Below, piece by piece: positions 23,001 to 36,874 of a stretch of DNA of 64,000 nucleotides. The stretch spans positions 6,210,001 to 6,274,000 of the forward strand of contig NC_087095.1 of assembly GCF_963855985.1 (NCBI RefSeq). The letters run 5' to 3'. The translations under genes and the position numbers were made by a program. The notes under the pieces are model-generated. The model worked only from the letters and a program-made list of their open reading frames with translations. It did no database searches and had not been told where the DNA came from. Origin of the DNA: Ostrinia nubilalis (lineage: Eukaryota > Arthropoda > Insecta > Lepidoptera > Crambidae). Position 1 is the first letter of the stretch. Every line of letters starts with the position of its first letter.

Positions 23001-26000
23001 CTATTCCAACAAATTGTATTCGCCCACCCAATAATAATGCACGAAGACAAATCCTGGGACTGTAAGAATTATTTTACTTGGAGGCTTAGAGCAGCGGACT
23101 GTGGGCCTCGAGTAAAAGTGGTTGATTCTATCAATGGCTTTATTCCTGTTATAAGTCAAAGTCAAAATTTCTTTATTTAAATACTTTATTTTAATAGTAG
23201 GTACTTACAAATCGTCAAATAATTTGCTCTTAAGGAGTCTCTACACGTCTCATAATCTTTTTACCCTACCAGCGCTTCGAGACCAAGATTTGGCAAGTGC
23301 TGAGAAGAAGCGCCGCAACAAACTCAGCCACCACTGTCCGACGATTGATATAAATAAATATGTTACGGTTAATGTGATAAATTGAAAATTATTAATAATA
23401 ACCGGTTATTATGAATAATTCCCGACAGTCGCGGTAAAAGTGATAAATTAATCACATTTAACAGTGATTATTTAATAATTCAGCCTTAGTACTAACAAAT
23501 TTCATAAAAGAGAACAACATCTTGTGTACGTGTTCGTGTACAGCCAAAATTTTGAACGTTTTGATATCATATATTAATATAATTTGACATAATGAGTTTG
23601 GAATGTTTCTTGCATAATATTACTTTTCCATGATGCCTATAACATAATGTTTTGATTTAAAGTGAAAAATAGGTTAAGGTGCGGCGGGGGTGGCCCTTGG
23701 GCCACCCCTAAGCCGCCTATTTAGTTTTATACACACATAAATGACCTCATATTAATCACATTTACCAAATCATGCGGTAATTATTCATAATAACCGGCGA
23801 TTATTCATAATTTTCACATTTATCACTTTGACCGTAACAACTACATAGAAATAGCAGAAGTAGGTACATGATTCAGGAGCAGTTCTCTGAAATTACCACT
23901 GAAAGTAAAATCTTTACATTTTTCCAAAAATAACCATTAGACGTCACACCAGTATACCTACTCGTAGTTTGTACATTTAACTGGCATGAGTTTTGTGCGA
24001 CAATAAGCTTTATGCTAAATGATTTTTTAACAGCATCACCTCTGAAGGTCAGTAGGTAGGGACACTTTTTATAAAGGTCAGATATGACGTAGAGAGGCTT
24101 GGAATAAGATATATCGAAAGGGATTGGGATCCATTTGTTACATTTGATCGTCCTATCACAACGATCTGGATGGGGAATGTAATAATATCCTTGCTTCATA
24201 ACATACAATTGTCATTTATTAGCACTTACTAATCTAGATGATATCAATTTGTGGTGACAGAGTAAAGCAGCGTGACAGTCAACAAATTGAACAGTGAACA
24301 AGCTGTACAATTGTTCTACATAATTATAACAACATTCCGCACTTCGTAGGGCATGCAATTTGGTCCGATTGAGCCAATTATATGGCTGTCTAATGACAAC
24401 TACATGGCGGATACCAGGGTTGTAAGCTAAGTTATAAATAACACACACCATATAGAAGAAGAAGAAGCATATCTTCGTTCATACGTTCAACCAAATGACT
24501 TCCACTGCCAGACAAAGGCCTTCCCCAAGGATTTCCACAATTACCGGTCCTGCGCTGCCCGCATTTGGAAGAATGTACTAATAAAACTTTATGTAAATGA
24601 TGCAATTCTGTATAGGTAATGTCGCCTCCCAGTAATAAAGATTCTTCTTCTTGATTTCTTTAGAGTTAAAAGTTGTTCTTTTTATAGGTTCTGTGGACAG
24701 CTCACGAGAACGATGAAGAATGGGCGTCGTGGCCGGGCATGCCGTACGTGTGGTTCGCGAGCCACTGGCTGGCCATGTCGCACTCCTGCTACAACCCCAT
24801 CATATACTGCTACATGAACAACAAATATAGGAGAGGCTTCAAACAGGTAAATTCCCTATTCTTCATCTAATAAATAGGTACTCATTATAATCATCGTCAT
24901 TTCAGCCATAAATAATGTAAAAAAATACATTTCAGAAATTATGTAATGTTCAAAAATCGACTGCCTGAAATGGTACTGAGGGCCTAGTGTGAGTTTTCAT
25001 CAAACGCGCTCACTAGTGAGCGCGTCAAAAAATTACATTAAAATGTATGACGGATTGTACAGCGCCCCTAGCGGGAAACGTTCAAAAACTAAAATTTTCA
25101 TCTAGTGAGCGCGTTTGATGTAAACTCACACTAAGCCCACTGAATCCGTCTGATAAATATGTCAAAATTTTCAAGTGTCTTCTACGCTGTGTGTGAAGAT
25201 ATCTATAACCTTTAAACTTTAACCCTCGTATAAATAAAAAAAAAACCTTATAAATTGATTTCCTTTTACAGGTGTCTTTTGTTCTCATTTGGGTAATAAA
25301 ACAAAAGACAAATACCCAAGCGCGCGAAAACAGAATAGTGACAGACAGAAAAACAAAATAGAAACGTGTTGTGACATTTATGGTCTGTGTACAAAAATTA
25401 ACGGCCTTGGGTGTCTCCAAAACAGCCGGAATTATTTTTTATAAATATTTTAGTCGTAGCTGCCAATGTTATTTTTTCAAATAAAGAAAAAAATTCTCTT
25501 GAAACATAAATTCGATTAATTTGAAACATAAATTCGATTATTTAGCCGGAAAATGCTGTATATTTTTACGAACCTCGAATACCAATAACCCATGATCGGT
25601 GTGTTTATTTATCGCGATAAAAATATTATTGGCTGATCGTAGCCATTCATTACAGGAATCGGTTGAAAATTTTCCAAATTTGCCGAATTTCGATTACACG
25701 TTATCTCCAAAATGAAACCCGATATGTACAAATGTACCTACATATTAAGTACTCGTACATGCACGTACGTACACACACACGTACTTGAAAACTGACTGTT
25801 TGGAATCAGTAATAAAACCTTTTTAAATTAATTTAATTAGGTATGCAACGCGACAGTTTAAAATTAAGTAATAAAAGTGATTGCAATATTTCTTACACCG
25901 TATTTATTTGACCAAAGCTCTGAAACAATAACGCTCAATACAGTAAAAAGTCTATTTTAATGATAGCGTACCTACCTATATCCTAGTGGAAAACCGACGA

Positions 26001-29000
26001 ATGAAGTGGAAAAGTCAGTACCTACCTTCATGATTTACAAATACCTCACATCACTTCAGCCACAGGACATCTACTGCTAATAACAATAAATCATACCTAG
26101 TTAATCAAAAATATTGTACCTTCTGTGTCCGAGTGACGTAATGGTGTATTTTTAATTACCTTCATTTATTTCTGTTATAGAAAGCAATTTGTTTGCCGAT
26201 CGATCATTATAATTGTATCGAGATTTATCACTGAATGAACGTGAAAATTCCTTGTAATTTATACCTTTTTCAAACTCGTTAATTTTCTAAGAAAAATCAC
26301 TTGAAACCAGTGATTTTGACTGAACGCGTCGTTAACTCTTTACAAACTGGTCGTTTAGACCGTTATCAATAGGTAAGAACTATTGAGAATTTGTTATTAA
26401 GAAACAAGCTACTGCCCGCGGCTTTACCCGTAATTTTAATTCTGTCTGACACCAACAATATTAATCACGCTTTACATGTTTTACTTGACGTTGCTTTATG
26501 CGTCAAAGTTATCATGAAAAATTATAAAAATAGACGTTGCTTAAGACGTCAAAAGATATCACGAAAAATTATTCTAGAAGTAGTCATTAATTTTGCGCGG
26601 CAAGTCATTGCACCCGAGTCTACATGTTCTAACTAACTAACCGCAAATTCCCTAAAGAAACCACAAGTTAGGTACTATTTATGTATGTTGAATCCCTAAT
26701 AATATCTATTCGGGTCATTCCATAAAAATCTGTATATTTTCGACGTCATTTTGTCCTAAACTTTTTTAAGATGCTTTTGAATACTTTATTAGTGTAAATT
26801 ATAGTTTATGTATTAATTATGTTATGTCTAAAAGGGCCAGTCATTTTATGCTTTATTTTAGGAGAAATTATAATTTTAAGTTTTTTCATACTACATACTC
26901 CTATGTGACTTTTAATAAAGTATAAAACTTACAACCTTAACACTTATAGATAAGTTAATATACTTAATGTAGTTGTTTTGTTAATAATACCTACTATATA
27001 AAAAACGTTATTCCCTAACTAGTAACTTAGTCCCTAGCGCCGTTTAAAGCTAGGGCCTGACGGTCTAGGGACTGACGATTTGAAGTAAAATTTAACAAAA
27101 ATGCAGATTAACTTTATATTATAAGATGCTTGATACGATGTGCCGAAAATAGCCGAAAAACCACACTTAAATACTATTAAATTATATACAATTTCCTATT
27201 GTAATCAATAAAGCTACTCAACTAGGGACTGACGAAGTGACTGTATCAACACATGTTTTCGCAACAACTGGCACGTTTGCACTAATTCAAAAAACGGCTG
27301 CCGCAAAGCCAGTATGGTCTGAGGATAACTTCGTATCGTACTTTAAACTCAACTAAATGTCATTCACTCTAAATACACATTAAAGCGCAAAATTATAAAA
27401 TCAGTGCGTGGCGAGGGAATGACGCTAAAAGCTGTGGACTCTTTTTCAACTAAAGAAAATCAAATTATTGTTTATTGAAACCGCAAAATATAAATAGAAT
27501 TTGGTGTAATATAGGTTTGAATAGAATATTCGTTAATTATAATAAAGGATCAAGTTGATGTTTTTATAAATATGGGTTCCAAAACACAAACTTTTGGAGT
27601 ACGGACATGCCTAGGGAATGACGTTTTGGGTCATTTAAAAGGAATTTAAGATGTTTGAAAAATAGTTTAAAAAAATATAAATGGGTGATGAATAAAACAC
27701 CATTGCGAGCTGTTATTTAACAATTTTGGAATAAAATATTAACAAATATTTCTTGTGAAATGTGGCGCGGACTAAGAGTTGACATATTTTTGTGGAATGA
27801 CCCATTCACACAGTTTTATTCACTAATTGAATATGTCGCTTACACAATTTGAGAGTAAGAGACTGACTGTAACCGTACGAGATGATATAAAAGGAAAAAA
27901 TAAATAAATAAAGATTAAAAGTAAAAAACTTAAGCATTTTTCAAAACTTATTCATTTAAGGTGCATTCTAGCTACCATTGTTACAAAAACCATAAAGTAA
28001 AGCTCCTTAATATCAAGCCTCCACACTATCTAACCATTCCAATCGTTTCGTATCGATCCAAAGATAACGATTGCTAGAGGTCTGAGCCGTGATCGATAAT
28101 TGGGATTTATCGTAGCCAACCCATCGTTACTCTGAGAACAACTTCAACGTTTTAGCGTTGCCCGTAAAATAAATATAGATTTATGTCGGCATCATAAACA
28201 TCGTTAGTGTACACCATTATAATAGGAAATATCTTTGTGAAGCACACACCGTAAGGTAATAAAAAACATCTATATTAATAATACAAACAACCGCAGGGAG
28301 TTTGTCAGCGTATTTCTCATTCAAGCACAGTTCAAGCAGCTTAAGTAAAGGAATATTATTATTTTTCAGACATTCTGCTTTCAACCGGTTTTTTCTGAAG
28401 TAGGTCAAAATGACGATTAAAACTCCAAAACTCGATTCACTATTTTAATTAAAAATTTAAAGCCTACGGTCAGTAATTCAGATTTAAACACTAATATTTG
28501 TTAACTGTTCCATTGTTTATATCGAAACTTATGTCTATTTTGTAGGAAAAACTTTCAAATTTACTTAATAAGTCCCATGTTTTTGGACCCCTTAATTCCG
28601 TCACAGATTCCGTCATAAGCAGCTGACGTCAGCTAAAACAGATTTAGTGACAGAGCTTAGTTTTGTTGACCTTAATTCGAGCTGCAGGCAAATTACTTGA
28701 AAATTACAACTCTAATAAGCAGAAATATTTTTTGATGTATTTTCTGCATTAAAAAACCCCTTTCTGGCAGAGGAAAATCGAAATAAAAGCTTAGAACTTC
28801 ATGCGAACGAAGTTACGCTAAAGAAAGTTACCATTATTATGAAATTATCGTTCTCTGTTTCAAATTAAAAATAGATAACCAAACAAAGTGAAGAGGAAAA
28901 TATTGCGCCCTCTTGTTCTCAATTTATTGGGAAAAAAGCTCAAAAGATATAATATGAGCCGCTTAACTAGACGTAGCTATTAAAAATGAACAGGGTGTGG

Positions 29001-32000
29001 GGCGGATTCGCAAAAACTCGAACGGTATACAGACTAAGCTTCTGAGTAGAAAATTACCTATTAGATATCTCTCGGAAAATTATAAGTATTTTTTGTTTCA
29101 ACGAAGAGTCCTTATTATGAAACTCAAGCCGAATCAATCGTAAAAGTCAAGCATCACCTATAATAATATTGACATTATACCAATTGCAAGAAATTCTTAT
29201 AATTTTTGTTTGTTTTTTTTTTTATTTATTATACCTAACTTATTATCTTTACCATGATTTAAAATTTAAAAATATCTCACAGCGTGAAATACAATTGATA
29301 ACGAAAGTTCGTAGGTTCTAGTTCCACTTAAGGCAGTAGATTTTTAATAAATTTTAACCAGCACGAATCATTACCTACTCGTACCATGTAGAAATAAATG
29401 TATCGACGGAGAACCACGAAATAAATTCCTTGGTAATATTACCTGGTAATGTCATGAATTCTGTGGAAATCCCACATAAACCAGGGTACTGTCGTGGCAT
29501 AAGTATCTAAATCCATTAAAGAGACTGTTATCTCAATAATTTAAAGGAGGGTATTTTTTCGCACTTCCTTAAACATTAAGGGATACTTTAAAATATTTGT
29601 TTTTTTTATGGGGATTGACGACAGTTTTCATAATATAATTGGCACATAATGTGGTAAAAATAGCCAACTAAGTAATTTATTAAATTGCATATAAATTTTT
29701 CCATTAGTGAGCTCATTGATACTAAACAAACAAAAAACACGAGCCGGTAGAGGTGTGGGCAGGCCTCCCACTAGGTGGACCGACGATCTGGTGAAGGTCG
29801 CGGGAGGTACCTGGGGCGGCGCAGTACCGGTCTTTGTGGAAAACCTTGGGGGAGGCCTTTGTCCAGCAGTGGAAGTCTTTCGGCTGAAACAAACGAAACA
29901 AAAGACTAAATGGCCATTTACTATCAATGATTTACCCACCTAAGTAAGTACCTAAGTAAAACAATATTGTAGAAATGTTTTACCTACTTTAGTTTTGTTT
30001 TTGTACATTTCTCCGGACGCGTAGGTGGTAATTTGTCTACCATGAAAATATTTATTACGAGGACGCTAAAGAATTACTTTGATTATACGAAATTACGTCT
30101 CGTCTAGTATAAGTATTGGGTAAAAGATAAATTGATGTACAAACTATAAATACTTGTAATTTAGTATATTTAACGACTCTTGACAACAAGCCCGGCGGCT
30201 TGGTGGTTGGATTTCAAAAGAATCATGTTGACAACTTGTCAAAAGTCGACGACTCATGTCGGCGAGTTGGTTGGTCTGATATGTAAACTGCATCATCACT
30301 ACATACTTACTTAGTAAAACAAAGTAGCTTTCCTCTCTCTCTGTCCCTATTTATGCTTAGATCTTTAAAACTACGCAACGGATTTTGATGCGGTTTTTTA
30401 ATTAGATAGAGTGTTTAAAGATGAAGGTTTATGTATACTTAATACATGCATATCAGCATTGCACCCGTGCAAAGCCCAAGCGGGTCGCTAGTTAAGTTAT
30501 ACTTAAACGTTGTGCCCCTGTAGGTATGTAACCTGCTAATTTTATAAAATGTCTCAAACAAGGACAGAACCTATATATACATAAAGGTTTCGTGTAGACT
30601 TTGATAATGAATTAATAATTTAAAAGCTTGAGCAATGCACAAGTTAAAAAAACAATCATAAAGTGCCTTTGAAATGTTTCATGAGAAGAATTTTCTTGAA
30701 ACCTTTCCTAGAGAACGCTTGTGTTATAATTAATATTCACATTTTAGATTTGGATTAGTTTTTATAATGCATAGAGTCAGACTGTAATGTTAATCAGGAT
30801 TAAAACTTTTGTAAGTGTAAATTGATTTTATCTTTACACACGATTAATAAAGGTACTTTAATCATTATAATTGGATAATGTTTTTCAAGTGTACGTAGTT
30901 AAAAGTGAGCTTTACCCAATTTACCTTCAAATATAAATCCACGGAACAAACTTTTGGGCCTGCCAATCAGATTAATTAGGTGTCTACACCTTAATTAAAT
31001 TGGATGGTGTGCTTCTACTTAGTCTGTTTTAATTACAAAGAACTTTTATTACCTAACTACTGACCTAATACACCACAGCCAGCCATTTTAGGGAGAACTC
31101 AGATAATAGATAAATTATTGACTTCCACTCCTACGTCATCAATACAGATATAGTTCTTGTAACTCACGAAGGCGAGTGAGCTTTACTTGTGTGTGTACGT
31201 GTAGGTACATGCACATAACGATAGTGTAAAGTCTGTCAAAACTTTTGAATAACCCTCCTTCTGGCGCAGTCGGGTAAAAACGAACAGTAGCGAGCCACCA
31301 CATAAATGTACTAAAGCTCACTCGCCTTCGTGAATTGCAATAACTATACATAAGTACATTTATTAGTAGGTCTCAAAATAAATTATATTGGCAATTAAAA
31401 GAACTGGCAAGACTTTGAATTGAATTTCTAGACATATTTAAATGGATGCTCTAGAATCTAGATATAGGTAAGTAAGCCATAATGTAAGAAAAATATTGCT
31501 GAAACCTTATTTACAAAATGAAAAGTGCTTTCGTTTTCTTTGCCTAACTTTGAATAGCTTTCAAAATGTTACTTACTTTGTCCAAAGTAATACTTTTATA
31601 CGCTCCATTATATGCCTGGAAAGACATTACGTAGTTTGAAAGGATATCTTACCTTGTAATATGGTTGGTACTTAAGTGTAATCAATTCATACTTTACTGA
31701 GAGTATGTACCAATAAAAGTCACCAAAATTACATTTATACGACTTCTACCGATCATTAATAATTAACATGTAATGTCAAAATTATACTGTGGTTGTACCA
31801 CAGAATAATAATAAGTACTATTGTCCACTCACGCACATTGCCCGCGGGCGGCGTGACCGGAGGGAGCGGCAAGCGTTCGGCGAACGAACGAGCAATGTTC
31901 GGTTCGCGGGCGAACATGGAAGAAGACGATCCTGACGCACTCTCTTCAACGACTTTGCACTAAACAGTCTCGATACTATTGTATACCGAATAGACAATTA

Positions 32001-34289
32001 ATTTTATACAGTCCACTCTTTTCATTTATTAACTTCCACTACACTCACTATCGAAGTAACAACTATACTATTTGTACTACATACATGTTTTATACGTTAA
32101 TTAAAAGTCCTAAAATTACACAATGAGCCAAGAAAAATTTATGAAAATTAAATGGGAGCCATTTTTTTATGCAGTACTTAGCAGGTATTTAGTGAGTTGC
32201 AGTCTAGGATGATACTTACCTGCCGTGTGAGTGCCTATTCTCTCTCGCCTTGAAAAGACCCGGATTATAGACTCGGGAAAGACTTCAGTAAGCAGTGAAT
32301 TCCAGTCCCTAGCTGTTCCCATAAAAAGAGCTAGAAAAACGTTTTTCTTGTGATGTTTCTCACGCACAGTGACAAGGAAATAATTGTGTACAAATTCGAC
32401 TTGCACTTGGCCCGTTTTTAATAGGATTTCTTTGTGGCAGGCCCTCGGCGGATGCCTGTGTTTGAAATTCAACGACGCGAGCCGGTCGTACCAGCGCGAG
32501 CGTTCCAGCGTTTGCGAAGGGGTGCCGCTGTCGGGTAAAGTAATGATAATTATTTTCTTTTACTATATTATTTTAAGACCGAATCATACAGGGTGTACGA
32601 GACAACTGCCCCGGGGGCCCCCCACATAAAGCTACAAAGGTGACAGTTCTAATTTTGGAATCGCTTTAAAGTCCTGAATGCTTACCATGAGTTTATGATT
32701 ATGTGTTCTCTAGCGACAGCGTAAAAAATGACATGAAAAATGTATGACAAATTGTGACCTTAAAACTGTTATTGTGTAGTAGTCCCCAGAGTAGCCTTTG
32801 TAATAAAGTGCTCATAAAAATTCATAAAATTTCGAAAGCTTAGCGTATGATCACTTTATAAGCTACAATACCTTCTAATATTATAAATGCGAAAGTAACT
32901 GTCAGTTTGTGTCGCTTTCACACCTCAACACTGGGATAGTTTGAGTCCTGGGAAAGGACATATTTTATCCCAGTATTTGAAAAAAAAAATCACGCTTTGG
33001 AAACCGCGGGCAGAAACCTAGTCAATTATAATTGGAACGTTATTATGAAATCGCTTAAAATAACTTTCTTAGAACGAGAACTTACGTCGACTAATCAAAT
33101 ACCTCATAGAATTATTTTAATATTCGATGGTACTCACTGTATAGGCTCATGCTCACGTACACCCTGTATGTTAAATAGAAAATAAATTCTTAGATAGAGA
33201 TCGTTGTCTACGCGAGATAGCTGAAATATTTTGTGATAATAAAAGACGTTCGCTATATTGACGTGTGCCCTTGAAATACAACTTCTGGGAATAAAAAAAA
33301 ACAGGCTAAATGCCAATCACTACAGTTTAAATCCGGTTTACATTGATTTCAGCTGTTCTAAAGATAACCATGAGGAACAAATACTCCTATTTTTGATCGA
33401 TACACTAGCATCTATCACATTTCGTTTTGTTTGGCAACGATTTATCGAAATATTTTTGGTTGAAATCAATTTCTTACATGATTGTGAAGTCTAACTATTA
33501 ATTCTATATTTTCTGTTCTGATAAATAGTCAAAACTTTTATACTTTTATCAAAGTCAGTCCAGTAATTATGCTCGTAGATTGCATTCGTTGCGTAAAGAA
33601 GTAGGTAACAAACATCCATCCATCCTCACTTTCGCGTTTATAGTATTACGACATAATACTAATGTACCAATTACTTTAGGATAAATTAAAAATTCCACAG
33701 AAAGAGCATTTTGTTCTAAGATTAATTTGAGCAAACATTTCAAATATAAGAACCTAGGTATAAATATCAAATTATTATAAATGCTTTAACGTTGTGACTT
33801 CTTTCGCCACAAATTCCTATTTATAAAACCTACCTTTACAAGAACGTAATAAGAAGGCACGTTTAATTTAGTCGAAAAATCTTTTATCTTTAAGAAGCAC
33901 TAGCAGTTCATAAAACAAATTATTTTTAATGTTACTGAAGTTTCTTGGTCAAATTAAAATATTATTACGAGCTAGGCTCAGTTCAAACAAAACTCCTTGT
34001 AACTAAAGTAAGTATTTAATGAAATTTTTACTTTAAAAAGGTAAAGGTTATCGTTATAAAAAGTAATGATCCAAACAGCTTTTTACTTTAGTTAGACTTT
34101 TAGGGTGGATTTTATTTAGTCGTCTATCAACCTTTTATTTGTGCTTAATGTACTATATTAATAAATTTATTCTATACTTATAATAAATCTGTAGAGAGGT
34201 CAATTCTGTACATGAAATATATTTTCAAAATAACTATCAGGGGGTGATTAGTGATCGATACTGATGCCAAAAATGCAATCAGTAAAATT

Positions 34290-34334
<45 letters not shown>

Positions 34335-36819
34335 ATGTTCCTAATAGAAACAAAAACTACTCGACGGATTTTAACGAAACTTGGTACAATTATTCTTCAT
34401 ACTCCTGGGCAGGTTATAGGATACTTAAGAATTCCCACGGGAACGGGCATTAGCGGGAAAATCCTTTTGTATGAAAAATCTAAACCGCTTAAGTTAGACG
34501 TTTGAAATTTGGCAAGCAGGTACCTTAGTAAACTTAAAGCTTAGTTATAACAGGATATTGCAAAATTCCTACGGGAACGGGAATTAGCGAGAAAAAACAT
34601 TTGTATGAAAAAAATTAAGCCGCGTAAGATAGACGCCTGAAATTTGGCATGCAGGTACCTTAGTAAACTTAAAGCTTAGTTATAACAGGATATTGCAAAA
34701 TTCCTACGGGAACGGGAATTAGCGAGAAAAAACATTTGTATGAAAAAATCTAAGCCACGTAAGATAGACGCTTGAAATTTGGCATGCAGGTACCTTAGTA
34801 AATTTAAAGCTTAGTTACAACAGGATATTGCAAAATTCTCACGGGAACGGGAGTTAGCGGGAAAAAACATTTGTATGAAAAACTAAACCGCGTAAGTTAG
34901 ACGCTTAAAATTTGGCATGCAGGTACCTTAGTAAACTTAAAGCTTAGTTACAACAGGATATTGAAAAATTCCCACGGGAACGGGAGTTAGCGGGAAAAAA
35001 CATTTGTATGAAAAAATCTAAACCGCGTAAGATAGTTGAAGGGGGTAAAACGGGATCCACGCGTACGAAGTCGCGGGCGGCCGCTAGTAGGTAATAAATC
35101 TTATAAAAACCTAACATCGGTACATTTTAAATCTAGGACTATGTAACTGAACTTTTTTAACCTATTTTAAGTTTTAATTGTTTAAAAAAGTTCCATCACG
35201 GGGGATTGTTTAAATTTTAAAAGTGATGGGCAGTTGTCCATCACGATAAATAAGTTTATCAAAGCTCTAAGAAAAACAACAAAACTATCGTTACATTTTT
35301 AAGCAATGCACAGGTCCCACTTTCTTGTTTTATTTTCACATCTTTAATCTGAGTCTTGAGTTTGGTATATTTCCAAATAATTGGAAAATCGCCGCCATAT
35401 CACCCATTTTTAAATGTGGTTCGAAAAAAGCACCAGATAATTATCGTCCAATAGCCCTCCTAAGCACTCTTTCTAAGGTTCTTGAAAGGATAGTTAGTAA
35501 TCGCTTAGTACCATTCCTGGAAACAAACAACATCATTTCCGATAGTCAGTTCGGTTTCAGAAAGCACAAATCGACTGAGGACGCGGTGACGCTTCTCACA
35601 AATTTAGTATCTGCCCACGTTGATAATGGCAGGTGTTGCCTAGCGGTGTTCATCGACCTTGCTAAGGCATTTGACACTGTGTCAGTAGGCCTGCTCTTAA
35701 AAAAGCTGGAATCTGTCGGGGTACGAGGAGTCTCGCACAACTGGCTGAAGAGTTACCTAACAAACCGCAGGCAACGTGTAAAAATTGGTGGTCAATTAAG
35801 TTCGGAGCGTCCCATCGACTTTGGAGTTCCTCAGGGTAGCGTCCTTGGGCCTATTCTCTTCAATCTTTACCTGAACGACATACTTAAACTGCAATTGAAA
35901 AACGCTAACCTCATAGCCTATGCAGATGACACAGCTATCTTGTTTCACAGCGACGACTGGAAGAGCGTTTACGCTATTGCTGAGGAGGGTCTCTCCGAGG
36001 TAGCAAAAGCTTTCAATAATAACTTACTTACTATGAATGTCACAAAAACCAAATATTTGGCCTTCTCAAAAACCATTGTGGCTAGCCCACCTGCCTCTTT
36101 GACCCTCCGAGTGCATAGCTGTTCATTGGGACAAAACTCAAACTGTTCTTGTGGCAACATTGATCGCACCTCTACAATGAAGTACCTTGGAGTTACACTG
36201 GACGAAAACTTAACATACAAAACGCATATATCGATACTCTCGGGCCGGGTAAGGAAACTAATCTTTGTTATGAAAAGACTCAGAGACTGTTCCCCGCCAG
36301 ACATTCTTAAAACAGTATATATCTCCCTGTGTCAATCAATCATACAATACTGTATTGCTGTGTGGGGCAGTGCTGGTAAAACCTTCTTCATCCAGCTGGA
36401 GCGAGCTCAACGTGCTCTCATCAAGGTCGCACTGAAGAAACCCTTCCGTTTTCCCACAGACGACCTTTACAGGGAATTTGGCGTACTACGGGTAAGACAA
36501 TTATTTGTCTTATGTGCTATGATCAGGACGCATAGAAGCCTACAATCTCACCCACACTATAAAGACGTTATTTCAAGACGAGTATATAAAGCCCCTCTAC
36601 CGCAGTTGCGTTCTCTGATGTCTCGGCGTAGCCCAGCCTTTTCATTGCCAAACACCTACAACAAATTATGCAAATTGTGCGACCTCAGAGACAAACCCTT
36701 ATCCTTATGCAAAGTAATGACGAAAATGAAGCTTCTAGAATTAAATTACAATGAAACAGAAGATTTAATTTAGCAAAGCACAACACATACGCACATATAA
36801 CACACAACACACACACACA

Positions 36820-36874
<55 letters not shown>

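Larger units (their letters stand above)
18146..24687 (+). other. RYa-R intron 3
   Basis: 6542 bp. Contents: Tc1-like palindrome (18624-20224), a tRNA-like SINE relic (21080-21160), a short hairpin (21859-21937), a LINE tail (23158-23335), a TIR element (23362-23838) and a LINE 3' relic near 24474-24570. The stretches 20225-21079, 21938-23157 and 23839-24470 show nothing I can identify. Confidence 0.85.
24847..32440 (+). other. RYa-R intron 4
   Basis: 7594 bp. Contents: MITE (24980-25138), motif-rich TIR transposon (26712-27803), LINE 3' relic (29741-29895), Helitron end (30310-30491), MITE (31149-31348). A GC-rich patch with repeated GTTCG/CGAAC at about 31845-31925 is unexplained. The stretches 25139-26707, 27808-29740 and 31349-31840 show no gene or known repeat to me. 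Confidence 0.8.
34171..35087 (+). mobile_element. Helitron-like element carrying satellites
   Basis: The 5' end TCTATACTTATAATAAATC and 3' end GCGGGCGGCCGCTAG followed by T fit Helitron termini. Inside are a (GTCT)n microsatellite, the block ACTACTCGACGGATTTTAAC typical of these elements, and a minisatellite of about 136 bp. No RepHel gene. Confidence 0.75.
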
